Part shown: one piece after another, positions 40,064 to 49,216 of the stretch | Numbering within the stretch: position 1 is the stretch's first letter | Layout: the number at the start of each line of letters is the position of its first letter | Position numbers and translations under genes: made by a program | Assembly: GCF_002251855.1 (NCBI RefSeq) | Contig: NZ_NOXW01000019.1 | Span: 186,001-250,000, forward strand | Length of the DNA stretch: 64,000 bases | Direction: 5' to 3' | Origin: Rhodoferax sp. TH121 | GTDB taxonomy: Bacteria > Pseudomonadota > Gammaproteobacteria > Burkholderiales > Burkholderiaceae_C | The notes under the pieces: generated by a model | The model's database searches: none | The model's input: the letters and a program-made list of their open reading frames with translations, nothing else | What the model was told of the DNA's origin: nothing

Positions 40064-40690
40064 CTAGAGGATGTTCAGCGCTTGGAATGTCTCTGCACGG
40101 GCGCGGCGCTGTGCTGAGATCTTGAGGCGCTGGGAGTGGACAATGGCTTTCAGGTCGAAAAGCGCACGGTCGAATAATTCATTGATTATAACGAAGTCGA
40201 ATTTTCCGACCTGGGCTACCTCGACCTGCGCGTTTTTCATGCGCATGTCGATGATCTCGGGCGAATCTTCGCCACGACGCTCCAGGCGCGAACGCAGCTC
40301 TTCCCAGCTCGGTGGCAGGATAAAGATGCAAATGGCGTTGGCAAAGACGTTTTTGATCTGGATGGCGCCTTGGAAGTCAATTTCCAGAATGACATCGGCG
40401 CCCATGGCCATGCGGTCTTCGATGGCTTTTTTGGACGTGCCGTAGCGGTTGGAATGTACATGGGCCCACTCCACAAAGGCGTCGGCGGCCACCATGGCGT
40501 CAAATTCCTGCTGCGAAACAAAGAAGTATTCGCGGCCATGTTTTTCCTGGCCACGCGGAGGGCGTGTGGTGTGCGACACCGAGGGCTGCAGCCGGGAATC
40601 TAGCTCCAGCAGGGCCTTGCACAGGCTGGACTTACCAGCCCCACTGGGGGCTGCGACAACAAAAAGATTTCCGGGGTAGTCCATTGACAT
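40064..40690 (-). CDS. gmk: Guanylate kinase
   Basis: Phosphorylates GMP/dGMP to the diphosphate. The 208-residue protein has the P-loop [12 protein letters not shown] near residue 12, [20 protein letters not shown], and [16 protein letters not shown]. Two in-frame ATGs (40688-40690 and 40682-40684) compete. The upstream of the two gives MSMDYPGN. Confidence 0.96.
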   Translation of the reverse strand: MSMDYPGNLFVVAAPSGAGKSSLCKALLELDSRLQPSVSHTTRPPRGQEKHGREYFFVSQQEFDAMVAADAFVEWAHVHSNRYGTSKKAIEDRMAMGADVILEIDFQGAIQIKNVFANAICIFILPPSWEELRSRLERRGEDSPEIIDMRMKNAQVEVAQVGKFDFVIINELFDRALFDLKAIVHSQRLKISAQRRARAETFQALNIL

Positions 40691-40722
40691 TGGCTCCGAT
40701 AAGGCGGCTAGCTGAAGTCGCC

Positions 40723-41640
40723 TTATTCTAAGTTCTGAACCTGCTCACGCATTTGTTCGATCAGCACCTTCATGTCCACGGAGATATGGGTCAGCTCCAA
40801 GGCTGCCGATTTGGAGCCCAGGGTGTTGGCCTCGCGGTGCAGCTCTTGAATCAGGAAGTCCAGTCGCTTGCCGATCTCGCCGCCCTTTTTGATCAGGCGC
40901 TCCAGCTCGTCCAGGTGCGAACTCAGGCGGGTGATTTCTTCTGCGACGTCAATACGAATGGCGAAGGCGGTCGCCTCGGTTAGGGCGCGGTCTTGGGCGG
41001 CTTCAGGCAGGGTGGCGCCGTCGGTCAGGGCCATCGCCTCTTTCCAGCGCTCCATGAAACGGGTGCGCTGTTGTTCCACCAGCTTGGGTACCAGTGGTCC
41101 GGCTTGTTCAGCCAGGGTGCGCAGCTGGGCAATGTGACCCAGCAGCATGGTGGCCAGGCGGGCGCCCTCGCGCTGGCGCGCGGCTAGCAGTTCTTTCAGG
41201 GCCTTTTCCGCCAAGGGTATGACGTCGGCACTCCAGTCGCGCTGACCGCCTTGCTCGCTCGCAGCCAGGCGAATGACATCGGCCACGCTCAGCGGATTGG
41301 CGTTGGGCAGCCAGGCGCGGATACTGTCCTGCGCGGCATTGAGTCGCTGTAGCAGCTTGGGGCTGGGGTCTGGGATGCTGCTGGTGCTCGTTGTTTCGAC
41401 CGATGCACGCACTTCAACCTTGCCGCGCTTGAGCTTGGCGCCCAGCAGCTCACGCAGGGCGGGCTCGAACTGGCGCAGGTCTTCGGGCAAGCGAAAGGTG
41501 AGGTCCAGGAAACGGCTGTTGACCGAGCGAATCTCCAGGCCAAGCTGGGTGGTAGGCTGGTTTTTTGGCTCGCCTTCCGGGGCGCTGGTGGCTGTGCTGT
41601 GCTGGGCACTGGCATAGCCAGTCATGCTGTAAACTGGCAT
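40723..41640 (-). CDS. yicC: YicC family endoribonuclease-like protein
   Basis: A 305-residue YicC protein. The ATG at 41638-41640 gives the family start [13 protein letters not shown]; the longer open frame is spurious. The rest has the YicC_N and DUF1732 features ([60 protein letters not shown]). E. coli YicC has been described as an endoribonuclease acting on small RNAs. It is upstream of gmk on the same strand, a common arrangement. Confidence 0.92.
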   Translation of the reverse strand: MPVYSMTGYASAQHSTATSAPEGEPKNQPTTQLGLEIRSVNSRFLDLTFRLPEDLRQFEPALRELLGAKLKRGKVEVRASVETTSTSSIPDPSPKLLQRLNAAQDSIRAWLPNANPLSVADVIRLAASEQGGQRDWSADVIPLAEKALKELLAARQREGARLATMLLGHIAQLRTLAEQAGPLVPKLVEQQRTRFMERWKEAMALTDGATLPEAAQDRALTEATAFAIRIDVAEEITRLSSHLDELERLIKKGGEIGKRLDFLIQELHREANTLGSKSAALELTHISVDMKVLIEQMREQVQNLE

Positions 41641-41719
41641 CACGGGTTCTCGCTGCGTTGAAACGGCCCCGAGAATAACCCGGTTCACACGCAACCGACG
41701 AGCCCTTACCCCGCAATTT

Positions 41720-42727
41720 ATGTCAAAGGTCAAGCCAGCACCGTTACCCCCCGATACCACGATTGGCGGCTACCGCATTATTCGCAAGGTGGCGGCCGGG
41801 GGCTTCGGCTTGGTGTATTTGGCGTTGGATTCTGAAGGCCAGCAGGTCGCAGTCAAGGAATACCTTCCGTCGTCGTTGGCAAGCCGTGCGCCTGGTGAGT
41901 TGCTGCCCCAGGTGCAGCCCGAAAAACTTTCGCTCTACCGCTTGGGCCTGAAAAGCTTTTTTGAAGAAGGCCGATCGCTGGCGCAAATCTCTCACCCCTC
42001 GGTGGTGAGTGTGCTGAATTTTTTTCGTGAGAATGAAACCGTTTACATGGTGATGAACTACTTGGAGGGCGCCGCCCTGCAGGATTTCATCGTCACCGCG
42101 CGCGACCAGAAGAAGAGCAAGGTGTTCCGCGAGTCCACCATTCGCTCCCTGTTCGACGAAATTCTGCGCGGCCTGCGTATCGTGCACCAGCACAAAATGC
42201 TGCACTTGGACATCAAGCCGGCCAACATCTTCATTACCGACGACAACAAGTCTGTGTTGATTGACTTTGGTGCCGCACGTGAAGTGCTGAGCAAGGAAGG
42301 CAACTTCATCCGTCCCATGTACACGCCAGGCTTTGCGGCCCCCGAGATGTACCGGCGCGATGCTTCCATGGGACCTTGGACCGACATCTATGCGATTGGC
42401 GCCTGCATTTATGCCTGCATGCAGGGCTATCCGCCCAATGAAGCCCCACAACGTCTGGAGAAAGACCGCATCACCACGGCACTTGCCCGTTTGCGTGGTG
42501 TGTACTCCGACAACCTGATCGAGGTGGTGGAGTGGTGCATGTCGCTGGACCCCCTGTCGCGCCCCCAGTCAGTTTTTGCCCTGCAAAAAGAGCTGTCGCG
42601 CGAAGGTGAGCGTCGCTACACCAAGCTCACCGTGGGTGAGAAGGTGCGCATGCAGTTTGACTCCATGGTCGCTGACACCAAGAAAACCGTGCAGGGTGCG
42701 GTGGCAGCACCGGGCAAACCCAAATGA
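41720..42727 (+). CDS. Ser/Thr protein kinase, Hanks type
   Basis: A 335-residue cytoplasmic kinase without a transmembrane segment. Motifs are VAAGGFGLVYLA (Gly loop), VAVKEYLP with the ATP Lys at residue 46, the catalytic loop LHLDIKPANIFI and IDFGAAREV. The HRD arginine is Leu, making it a non-RD kinase, and the activation segment is short. The stop overlaps the start of the PP2C phosphatase gene by four bases, so kinase and phosphatase are a coupled pair. It is divergent from yicC. Targets are unknown. Confidence 0.9.
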   Translation: MSKVKPAPLPPDTTIGGYRIIRKVAAGGFGLVYLALDSEGQQVAVKEYLPSSLASRAPGELLPQVQPEKLSLYRLGLKSFFEEGRSLAQISHPSVVSVLNFFRENETVYMVMNYLEGAALQDFIVTARDQKKSKVFRESTIRSLFDEILRGLRIVHQHKMLHLDIKPANIFITDDNKSVLIDFGAAREVLSKEGNFIRPMYTPGFAAPEMYRRDASMGPWTDIYAIGACIYACMQGYPPNEAPQRLEKDRITTALARLRGVYSDNLIEVVEWCMSLDPLSRPQSVFALQKELSREGERRYTKLTVGEKVRMQFDSMVADTKKTVQGAVAAPGKPK

Positions 42728-43638
42728 AATTTTCTGTATTCCAGATCAGCCGCAAAGGCGGTCGCGAAAAAAACGAAGACCGCATGGGGTATTGCTACAC
42801 CAAAGCGTCTGGTTTGTTTTTATTGGCCGACGGCATGGGGGGGCACCCGGAGGGTGAAATCGCCGCTCAAATGTCCCTGCAGGTGATTTCGGCGCTGTAC
42901 CAAAAAGAGGCTACGCCCGAGATTGAGGACGTGAAGGCGTTTTTCCAACGTGCCATCTTGGCTGCCCACCGCCAGATCCTGCGTTACGCCACCGAAAAAC
43001 ACCTGATGGACACCCCCCGCACCACGCTGGTCGCCGCCATCGTGCAGGGCGGTGCCGCACATTGGGTGCACTGTGGTGACTCGCGTTTGTACTTCGTGCG
43101 CCAAGGCGAGTTGTTGGCACGCACCCGCGACCATTCGTATATGGAGCAGCGCGAAGGTGAGCGGCCTCTCGCGCCTACACCCGCCGTTTTCAACCGCAAC
43201 GTGCTTTACACCTGCCTGGGTTCACCGACCAAGCCAGTGTTCGACATTACCGGCCCCGTACCCTTGTTGCAGGGTGACCGCATCATGCTGTGCTCGGATG
43301 GTCTGTGGGGCACGGTGGATGATTCCACCATCGTCTACCACCTGGCCCAAAAACCGGTGTCCGACTCTGCCCCTGATTTGGTGGAGCAGGCGCTGGCCAA
43401 TGGCGGGCCGCATTGTGACAACGTGACACTGATCACCATGGAGTGGGAAACACCGGACAGCTTCGAGTCCACCCGCGGCGCCATTTCCACCGACAGCATC
43501 GATGATGGTGTTTTCGCCTCCACAGTGCAGGCGGGTTGGCTGGACTCGCAGGTGGACGATCTGGACGATGCGGCCATTGAGCGCTCGATTGCCGAGATCA
43601 ACGAAGCGATTCGCCGCTCTGCTGCCCGCCGGGGTTAA
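42724..43638 (+). CDS. PP2C-family Ser/Thr phosphatase
   Basis: A metal-dependent phosphatase of 304 residues, the partner of the upstream kinase. PP2C motifs are [25 protein letters not shown] (metal-binding Asp), [25 protein letters not shown] and [13 protein letters not shown]-terminal tail of about 60 residues follows the domain. The ATG overlaps the kinase stop (ATGA). The pair sits before rph and rdgB. Confidence 0.93.
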   Translation: MKFSVFQISRKGGREKNEDRMGYCYTKASGLFLLADGMGGHPEGEIAAQMSLQVISALYQKEATPEIEDVKAFFQRAILAAHRQILRYATEKHLMDTPRTTLVAAIVQGGAAHWVHCGDSRLYFVRQGELLARTRDHSYMEQREGERPLAPTPAVFNRNVLYTCLGSPTKPVFDITGPVPLLQGDRIMLCSDGLWGTVDDSTIVYHLAQKPVSDSAPDLVEQALANGGPHCDNVTLITMEWETPDSFESTRGAISTDSIDDGVFASTVQAGWLDSQVDDLDDAAIERSIAEINEAIRRSAARRG

Positions 43639-43676
43639 ACACTGGCCGCGTGGCGGCCATTTCCAGAAGGACTGCC

Positions 43677-44405
43677 ATGACTGATTTCGTTCGCAGCGGT
43701 GCGCGCGCCGCCAACGCTTTGCGCCCGGTGCGCATTACCCGCCACTACACCATGCATGCCGAGGGCTCGGTGCTCATCGAGTTTGGCAACACCAAGGTGC
43801 TGTGCACTGCGTCGGTCGAGGAGCGCGTGCCGCCACACAAGCGCGGCAGCGGCGAGGGTTGGGTGACCGCCGAGTACGGCATGCTGCCACGCGCCACCCA
43901 CAGCCGCAGCGACCGCGAAGCCGCCAAGGGCAAGCAGAGCGGCCGCACGCAGGAAATCCAGCGCCTCATCGGCCGCTCGATGCGCGCCGTGTTTGATTTG
44001 AAGAAGCTGGGTGAGCGCACGATCCAGTTGGACTGCGACGTGATCCAGGCCGATGGCGGCACCCGCACGGCCGCCATCACGGGGGCCTTTGTTGCAGCGC
44101 AGGATGCGGTCAATGGCCTGTTGGCGGCTGGCAAGATCCCGGAAACCCCGATCACCGCGACGGTGGCGGCCATCAGCGTGGGCATCGTTCAGGGCACGCC
44201 GCTGCTGGACCTGGAGTACACGGAAGACTCTGCCTGCGACACCGACATGAATGTGGTGATGACTGGTGCGGGCCACTTTGTGGAAGTGCAAGGCACGGCG
44301 GAGGGCGTGGCGTTTACGCGCGCCGAGATGGACCAGCTGCTGGCGCTGGCCGAAAAAGGCATCACTGAGTTGATGGTCTTGCAGCAAAATGCACTATCAA
44401 AATAA
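43677..44405 (+). CDS. rph: Ribonuclease PH
   Basis: Phosphorolytic 3'-5' exoribonuclease that trims tRNA 3' ends. From the ATG at 43677 the protein has 242 residues: [59 protein letters not shown] and [14 protein letters not shown]. The last codons (NALSK, stop) lie within a dispersed repeat copy, which supplies the TAA. rdgB and hemW follow. Confidence 0.96.
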   Translation: MTDFVRSGARAANALRPVRITRHYTMHAEGSVLIEFGNTKVLCTASVEERVPPHKRGSGEGWVTAEYGMLPRATHSRSDREAAKGKQSGRTQEIQRLIGRSMRAVFDLKKLGERTIQLDCDVIQADGGTRTAAITGAFVAAQDAVNGLLAAGKIPETPITATVAAISVGIVQGTPLLDLEYTEDSACDTDMNVVMTGAGHFVEVQGTAEGVAFTRAEMDQLLALAEKGITELMVLQQNALSK

Positions 44406-44450
44406 TAGCTGCTCGCGCAATATTCAAAAGGGCTAGAGGCCTATTTGGTT
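44396..44450 (+). repeat. Dispersed repeat overlapping the rph stop codon
   Basis: The copy reads TAATAGCTGCTCGCGCAATA, then TTCAAAAGGGCTAGAGGCC and TATTTGG. It is intergenic except that its first bases supply the last codons and the stop of rph. Confidence 0.75.
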
Positions 44451-44489
44451 TGAAAATGGCCTCCAGGCTGTTCGGTAGAAGTCTGAAAT

Positions 44490-45095
44490 ATGAAAATCGT
44501 TCTCGCATCCAATAACCAAGGCAAGCTCGCGGAGCTGCAGGCCATGTTCGCCCCGCTGGGCTGCACCCTGGTGCGCCAGGGCGATCTGGGGGTGCCCGAA
44601 GCGCCGGAGCCCTACCGCACCTTTGTGGAAAACGCGCTGACCAAGGCACGGAACGCGGCGCAGCACACCGGCCTGCCCGCGCTGGCCGATGACGCGGGCC
44701 TGTGTGTAGATGCATTTGGTGGTCTGCCCGGTGTGGACACCGCCTACTACGCTACCCAGCACGGCTATACCAAGGGCGACGACAACAACGTGACCGCACT
44801 GCTGGAACAGATGCAGGGCATTACTAGCCGCCGTTGCGCGATGGTCAGCACCCTGGTGGCCGTGCGTTCGCCCGAAGACCCCGAGCCCCTGATTGCCGTG
44901 GGCCGTGTGGTGGGCGAGGTGGCCCAGGAGCGTTTGGGCAGCAATGGCTTTGGCTTTGACCCCATCATGTGGATTCCCGAGTTTGGCCAGACCTTTGCCC
45001 AACTGCCGGTAGAGGTCAAAAATGCCAACAGCCACCGTGGTCGCGCGTCGCAGGCCATGGCTGCACTCATCCGCGCCAACTGGCTGGGGGCCTGA
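44490..45095 (+). CDS. rdgB: Non-canonical purine NTP pyrophosphatase (RdgB/HAM1)
   Basis: Hydrolyses dITP, XTP and related damaged purine nucleotides to the monophosphate. The 201-residue protein opens MKIVLASNNQGKLAELQAMF and has PALADDAGLCVDAFGG and GSNGFGFDPIMWIPEFGQTF, followed by NSHRGRASQAM, all family signatures. It lies between rph and hemW. Confidence 0.96.
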   Translation: MKIVLASNNQGKLAELQAMFAPLGCTLVRQGDLGVPEAPEPYRTFVENALTKARNAAQHTGLPALADDAGLCVDAFGGLPGVDTAYYATQHGYTKGDDNNVTALLEQMQGITSRRCAMVSTLVAVRSPEDPEPLIAVGRVVGEVAQERLGSNGFGFDPIMWIPEFGQTFAQLPVEVKNANSHRGRASQAMAALIRANWLGA

Positions 45096-45101
45096 GCGAT
45101 C

Positions 45102-46334
45102 ATGATTCCCATCACGCCGCAGGGGAGTGAGACGGAAGCCGCGGTTCAGCGCGACATCCAGCACTACATGCGCCCCGGTACCCTGCAGTTGCCGGCCTTG
45201 CCTCCGCTCTCGCTGTATGTGCACCTGCCCTGGTGCCTGAAGAAGTGCCCCTATTGCGACTTCAACTCGCATGAGCAAAACGCCGGCGGTTTGCAGGAGC
45301 AGCGCTACATCGACGCCGTGGTGGCCGACCTGGAAGCCGCGCTGCCGCTGATCTGGGGCCGCACGGTGCACAGCATCTTCATCGGTGGCGGCACGCCCAG
45401 CCTGTTTTCACCGCAGGCGATCGATCGCCTCCTGGCCGACATCCGTGCCCGATTGCGGCTGGAGGCGAACTGTGAAATCACGATGGAGGCCAACCCCGGC
45501 ACGTTTGAGAAGGACCGCTTCAAGGCCTTCCGCAGTGCCGGTGTCACGCGCCTGTCCATCGGTGTGCAGAGCTTCAACGACGAACATCTCAGGGCCCTGG
45601 GCCGCGTGCACGACCGTGCGCAGGCGCTGGCGGCAGTAGAGGAAGCCGCACAGGCGTTTGCGACCTTCAACCTCGACATCATGTACGCGCTGCCGGGCCA
45701 GACCATGGAGCAACTGGATGCGGATGTGAAGCTGGCGTTGCATTTCGCACCGCCACACATCTCCATCTACCACCTGACCATCGAGCCCAACACCTACTTT
45801 GCCAAGTTTCCACCGCAGATTCCCGAGGACGACACGGCCTATGCGATGCTGGACCACATCACCGAAGTGACCAGTCTGGCGGGGCTGGAACGGTATGAGG
45901 TGTCGGCCTATGCCCAACCCACGCACCGCTGTTTCCACAACCTCAATTACTGGCAGTTTGGTGACTACCTGGGCATAGGCGCTGGCGCGCATAGCAAGTT
46001 GAGCTTTGCGCACCGCGTGGTGCGCCAGGTGCGCTTTCGTGACCCTGCGCGCTACATGGCGCAGGCCCTGGCCGGCAATGCTCTGGCGCAGGACAGTGAG
46101 GTTGCGCGCGCGGACTTGCCGTTTGAATACATGCTCAATGCGCTTCGTTTGCGCCACGGCTTTGGTCTGCGTGATTTCACGGAGCGCACCGGCCTGCCCA
46201 TCACGGCCATCCAGGCAGGTTTGCAGGAGGCGGAGCGCAAAGGGCTGATCGAGCGTGACTTTGCCCGCGTGCGGCCGACCGCCCGGGGCTTTGACTTTCT
46301 GAGTGACTTGCAGGCGCTTTTCCTGCAAGAATGA
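45102..46334 (+). CDS. hemW: Radical SAM heme chaperone HemW
   Basis: HemN-like radical-SAM protein thought to deliver heme to target proteins. The 410-residue protein has the cluster motif C45-x3-C49-x2-C52 (CLKKCPYCDFNSH), GGGTPSLFS, RLSIGVQSFNDEHLRALGR, and a C-terminal HemN domain. The extra Cys found in true coproporphyrinogen dehydrogenases after CxxxCxxC is absent (CDF, not CxC), which favours HemW. It ends in ATGA with a small open frame of doubtful value. Confidence 0.94.
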   Translation: MIPITPQGSETEAAVQRDIQHYMRPGTLQLPALPPLSLYVHLPWCLKKCPYCDFNSHEQNAGGLQEQRYIDAVVADLEAALPLIWGRTVHSIFIGGGTPSLFSPQAIDRLLADIRARLRLEANCEITMEANPGTFEKDRFKAFRSAGVTRLSIGVQSFNDEHLRALGRVHDRAQALAAVEEAAQAFATFNLDIMYALPGQTMEQLDADVKLALHFAPPHISIYHLTIEPNTYFAKFPPQIPEDDTAYAMLDHITEVTSLAGLERYEVSAYAQPTHRCFHNLNYWQFGDYLGIGAGAHSKLSFAHRVVRQVRFRDPARYMAQALAGNALAQDSEVARADLPFEYMLNALRLRHGFGLRDFTERTGLPITAIQAGLQEAERKGLIERDFARVRPTARGFDFLSDLQALFLQE

Positions 46335-46433
46335 GCCCGCGCTGCGCCGACTGCGTTTGGTCGGCGTATTGCCCATGGAATCGCTGCGCGGGCGCTGGCC
46401 TGCATGCTCCGGCAAGACTACGGGAGGCTCTCT

Positions 46434-47120
46434 ATGTTTTCGGTGTACGGCAAAGCGGGACGGGTGTTTCGGGGCTCCATGGAGGAGTTGCGCCGTGTGG
46501 GGTCGGCTACGGGGCTCACGCGTTCACGCGGCGTTGCGGCGGTGGGTCAAGAAGGGCGCGACCATGGCAGCGATTCAGGTTTTGCGGGCCTGCTGGCTGA
46601 GACACCACCCGTTGCCCCTGCCGATGTGGCCCACCGCGCGGCATTGGCCGCCTATGCTGAGGTGCGCAAGACCGATACGCCGCGCCAGCCACTGACCAAG
46701 GTGCAGGCCATCATGAGCAGCCAGGTGGTGCTGGTACCCGATAGCTGCAGCATTGAGCAGGCGTGGCTGCTGCTTGAACATCACGGCATTGGTCAGGCCC
46801 CCGTGGTCTCCGAGCAGAAAGTGCTGGTGGGGCTGCTGGCCCGTGCGGGCCTGATGCGGGCCGATCACCTGCCACAGGCCGAGCAGCATCCTCTGGTCTG
46901 GCGCGCCTGGCTGGCTCAGAGTGTGACCGAGGTCATGTGGACTCCGGTCCCCAGCGTGGCAGAGGACACCGATATCCGCCGGGTCGCACGGGTGTTGTTG
47001 GACACCGGCTTGCCCGGTCTACCAGTGGTGGACGATGAGGGAAGGGTGAGCGGTTTCGTGTCGCGCTCCGACATCTTGCGCGCCGTGGTGGCCGATCCGC
47101 CGCTGGACCTTTGGACCTGA
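46434..47120 (+). CDS. CBS-domain protein
   Basis: A 228-residue protein with an N-terminal region of about 85 residues without a known domain (MFSVYGKAGRVFRGSMEELR) and two CBS motifs in the C-terminal half (QAIMSSQVVLVPDSCSIEQA; LLDTGLPGLPVVDDEGRVSG). A CBS pair usually binds adenine nucleotides and regulates an attached or partner protein. There is no catalytic domain. The ATG at 46434 has GGGAGG just upstream. Convergent with the MFS gene. Confidence 0.8.
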   Translation: MFSVYGKAGRVFRGSMEELRRVGSATGLTRSRGVAAVGQEGRDHGSDSGFAGLLAETPPVAPADVAHRAALAAYAEVRKTDTPRQPLTKVQAIMSSQVVLVPDSCSIEQAWLLLEHHGIGQAPVVSEQKVLVGLLARAGLMRADHLPQAEQHPLVWRAWLAQSVTEVMWTPVPSVAEDTDIRRVARVLLDTGLPGLPVVDDEGRVSGFVSRSDILRAVVADPPLDLWT

Positions 47121-47121
47121 G

Positions 47122-48351
47122 TCAGGCCTTATCCATGTGATCGCGCTGCGCCAGTGCCGGGAACAAGCGGAACCACAGACCCGCCACCAGCATGGTGCCC
47201 ACGCCGCCCATCACCACCGAGCCCACCGGCCCCCACAGAGCGGCGGTGGCGCCTGATTCAAATTCACCCAGCTGGTTGGACGCACCAATGAAGATGGAAT
47301 TGACGGCCGAGACCCGACCACGCATGTCATCGGGCGTTTCCAGCTGTACCAGGGTGTTGCGGGTGACCACGCTCACGCAATCGGCCGCTCCCGTGACCAC
47401 CAGCGCCAGCATGGACAGCCAGAAAGAGGTGGACAGGCCAAACACCAGCATGGCCAGCCCGAACACCCCCACCGCCATCAGCAGGCGCGGGCCCACTTTG
47501 CGCCGCAGGGGCCAGCGTGTGAGCACCAGCGACATGGCCAAGGCCCCCACCGCCGGGGCCGAGCGCAGCAGGCCCAGACCGGCCGGGCCAGTGTGCAGAA
47601 TGTCTTTGGCATAAATGGGCAGCAAGGCGGTAGCACCGCCCAGCAGCACCGCAAACAGGTCCAGCGACGTGGCGCCCAGAATCACCTTGCGCCGCCACAC
47701 AAATCCAATGCCCGCAAACAGCGACTGCCAAGTTGCTGCAGCCTGTGGTGGCTTGTGCCGGTAGCGCACCACCATCGTGAGTGCACTGGCACCCAGCAGC
47801 AGTGCCACACAGGTGATGTAAACGTAGCGGGGGCCCACGGCATACAACAAACCACCCAGCGCCGGGCCACCAATGATGGCCATCTCCATGCCCGTGGAGC
47901 TGATGGCAAAGGCGCGCGGCAACAGGCTGGCAGGTACTAGCAGGGGAATCAGGGCTTGCTGGGCCGGCATCTGGAAGGCGCGTGCCACGCCCAGCACCAC
48001 GGCCAGACCCAGAATCAGTTCCCGTGTGGCAAACCCTTGTGCAGTGGACGCCAGCATCAGCGCAGCCACCAGCGCCTGCAGTGCCATGCAGCAGGCAAAG
48101 ATGCGCCCGCGGTGTACCCGATCGGCCAGATGGCCAGCCGGCAGCGTCATCAGTAGCGCGGGTACAAACTGGAACAGCCCCACCAGGCCCAAGTCCCAGG
48201 CGCTGTGGGTGATGTCATACATGTGCCACGCCACGGCCACCATCAGCATCTGGTTGCCCATGATGCCCGCCAGGCGTGCCAGCCAGAAGCGGACGAATGG
48301 CGTTTGTCGGAAAAGTGCCGAGAGGGGAGGCGTGGCGGCGTCAGAGGACAT
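47122..48351 (-). CDS. MFS transporter
   Basis: A 409-residue protein with about 12 hydrophobic helices and the MFS loop motif GHLADRVHRGRIF between helices 2 and 3. It resembles the enterobactin exporter/DHA3-like group. From the ATG at 48349-48351 it begins MSSDAATPPLSALFRQTPFV. The substrate is unknown. The start codon lies only about 45 bases from the displaced tRNA-Ser 3' end at 48397, so the island inserted close upstream of this gene and may have changed its promoter. Confidence 0.88.
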   Translation of the reverse strand: MSSDAATPPLSALFRQTPFVRFWLARLAGIMGNQMLMVAVAWHMYDITHSAWDLGLVGLFQFVPALLMTLPAGHLADRVHRGRIFACCMALQALVAALMLASTAQGFATRELILGLAVVLGVARAFQMPAQQALIPLLVPASLLPRAFAISSTGMEMAIIGGPALGGLLYAVGPRYVYITCVALLLGASALTMVVRYRHKPPQAAATWQSLFAGIGFVWRRKVILGATSLDLFAVLLGGATALLPIYAKDILHTGPAGLGLLRSAPAVGALAMSLVLTRWPLRRKVGPRLLMAVGVFGLAMLVFGLSTSFWLSMLALVVTGAADCVSVVTRNTLVQLETPDDMRGRVSAVNSIFIGASNQLGEFESGATAALWGPVGSVVMGGVGTMLVAGLWFRLFPALAQRDHMDKA

Positions 48352-48396
48352 AGCGATCGCGGATCGACGCCTGTGGGCGTGCGCCAAAGAAGTGTT

Positions 48397-48424
48397 TGGC
48401 GGAAGCTGTGAGAAGCTAACTCAC
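48397..48424 (-). other. Left island junction: displaced 3' end of tRNA-Ser (att site)
   Basis: The plus strand reads TGGC-GGAAGCT-GTGAG-AAGCTAA-CTCAC. Read on minus this is a T-arm (GTGAG/CTCAC) followed by acceptor strand AGCTTCC, discriminator G and CCA. It is exactly the 3' end that the broken tRNA-Ser at 60417-60503 (5' acceptor GGAAGCT) needs. The T-arm matches the right junction in 14 of 17 positions, marking the recombination core. Confidence 0.8.
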
Positions 48425-48562
48425 TACCTCGCGAACTCAATCAAATCAAAGACTTAGGTGCGGTCGGGCCCCGCATTTTGGCATACTTCAGTGCATGACC
48501 AGAACGGACCTGCAGACGCGGATCACCCGCCCGCTGAGATCAGAGCTGCTGAGGCAGACGTT

Positions 48563-49216
48563 CTAGTCGAAAAGCGCATCCTGCTGTTTCTTGGTGCTCC
48601 TGGGCGCGCTGACGGGCTCGATGGGTCGCCCGAGAAAGCAGAAATCGGGGATGCTGAGCGGCTCGACCACACCGAACGCTGCTTCGCCGTTCTTTGACAA
48701 CCTTTCTCGAAGCTCCATTAATAGTCGCCCAAGGACATTTTGTCCAACTAACGTCGTGCCGTCCTCTGACAACTTTGCGCCCCAATATGTATCTCGCCTA
48801 GATTGTTCAACAATTGGTCGCTCTTTTGTGGCAAGCAACAAGCGTGAAAACTCATCAAAATTTTGGTTCAGCTTCACTCGTAGGCACCATCGCATTATTT
48901 TGAACCGAACTTCGTCCCAGTCACTCCTGGTCTGCGATTTGAAGGTCTTTGCCTTCATCTTTGCAGTCATTGGGCTGAATTGACCAATTATTTCCTGTTG
49001 AGCCTCTGGATTATTTGGGTATCTGCATGCTTGGTAGAGAGCTTCACTTGTTGGCACTCTCACCCCATTTATCTTCAATGGGAAGCCTGCTGCCATATTT
49101 GACAGGCCGCCAAAATCGTCCTTGGTCTTGTAAACGACAACAACCAAACCACGCTCATACGTACGGTTTGCTTCCGACGTCTGAGGCGCGTTATTTAAAG
49201 AATTTTCCGAAGACAT
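48563..49216 (-). CDS. NADAR-domain protein
   Basis: A 217-residue protein of the NADAR family (YbiA-like N-glycosidases; some family members remove ADP-ribose from guanine and act as antitoxin to DarT toxins). Family signatures are FGGLSNMAAGFPLKI (usual F-S-N pattern), VPTSEALYQACRYPNNPEAQ and the C-terminal DTYWGAKL...GQNVLGRLLMELRERL. Its start overlaps the end of the phosphoribosyltransferase-like gene by 26 bases, indicating one operon. It is visibly AT-richer than the chromosome, so it was acquired. Proposed role: eraser or antitoxin partner of the upstream protein (inference). Confidence 0.85.
   Translation of the reverse strand: MSSENSLNNAPQTSEANRTYERGLVVVVYKTKDDFGGLSNMAAGFPLKINGVRVPTSEALYQACRYPNNPEAQQEIIGQFSPMTAKMKAKTFKSQTRSDWDEVRFKIMRWCLRVKLNQNFDEFSRLLLATKERPIVEQSRRDTYWGAKLSEDGTTLVGQNVLGRLLMELRERLSKNGEAAFGVVEPLSIPDFCFLGRPIEPVSAPRSTKKQQDALFD

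Noticed and set aside
46331-46600. Small frame starting ATGA at the hemW stop, with Cys-rich beginning (PRCADCVWSAYCPWNRC)
   Set aside because: The Cys cluster and coupled start are suggestive, but the rest looks like a shadow frame of the CBS gene that begins at 46434. Too weak to list as a gene; worth checking for conservation of the first 20 residues.
48457-48480. Short hairpin TGCGG/CCGCA with TTTT near the left island end
   Set aside because: Only five pairs and oriented away from the neighbouring minus-strand genes.
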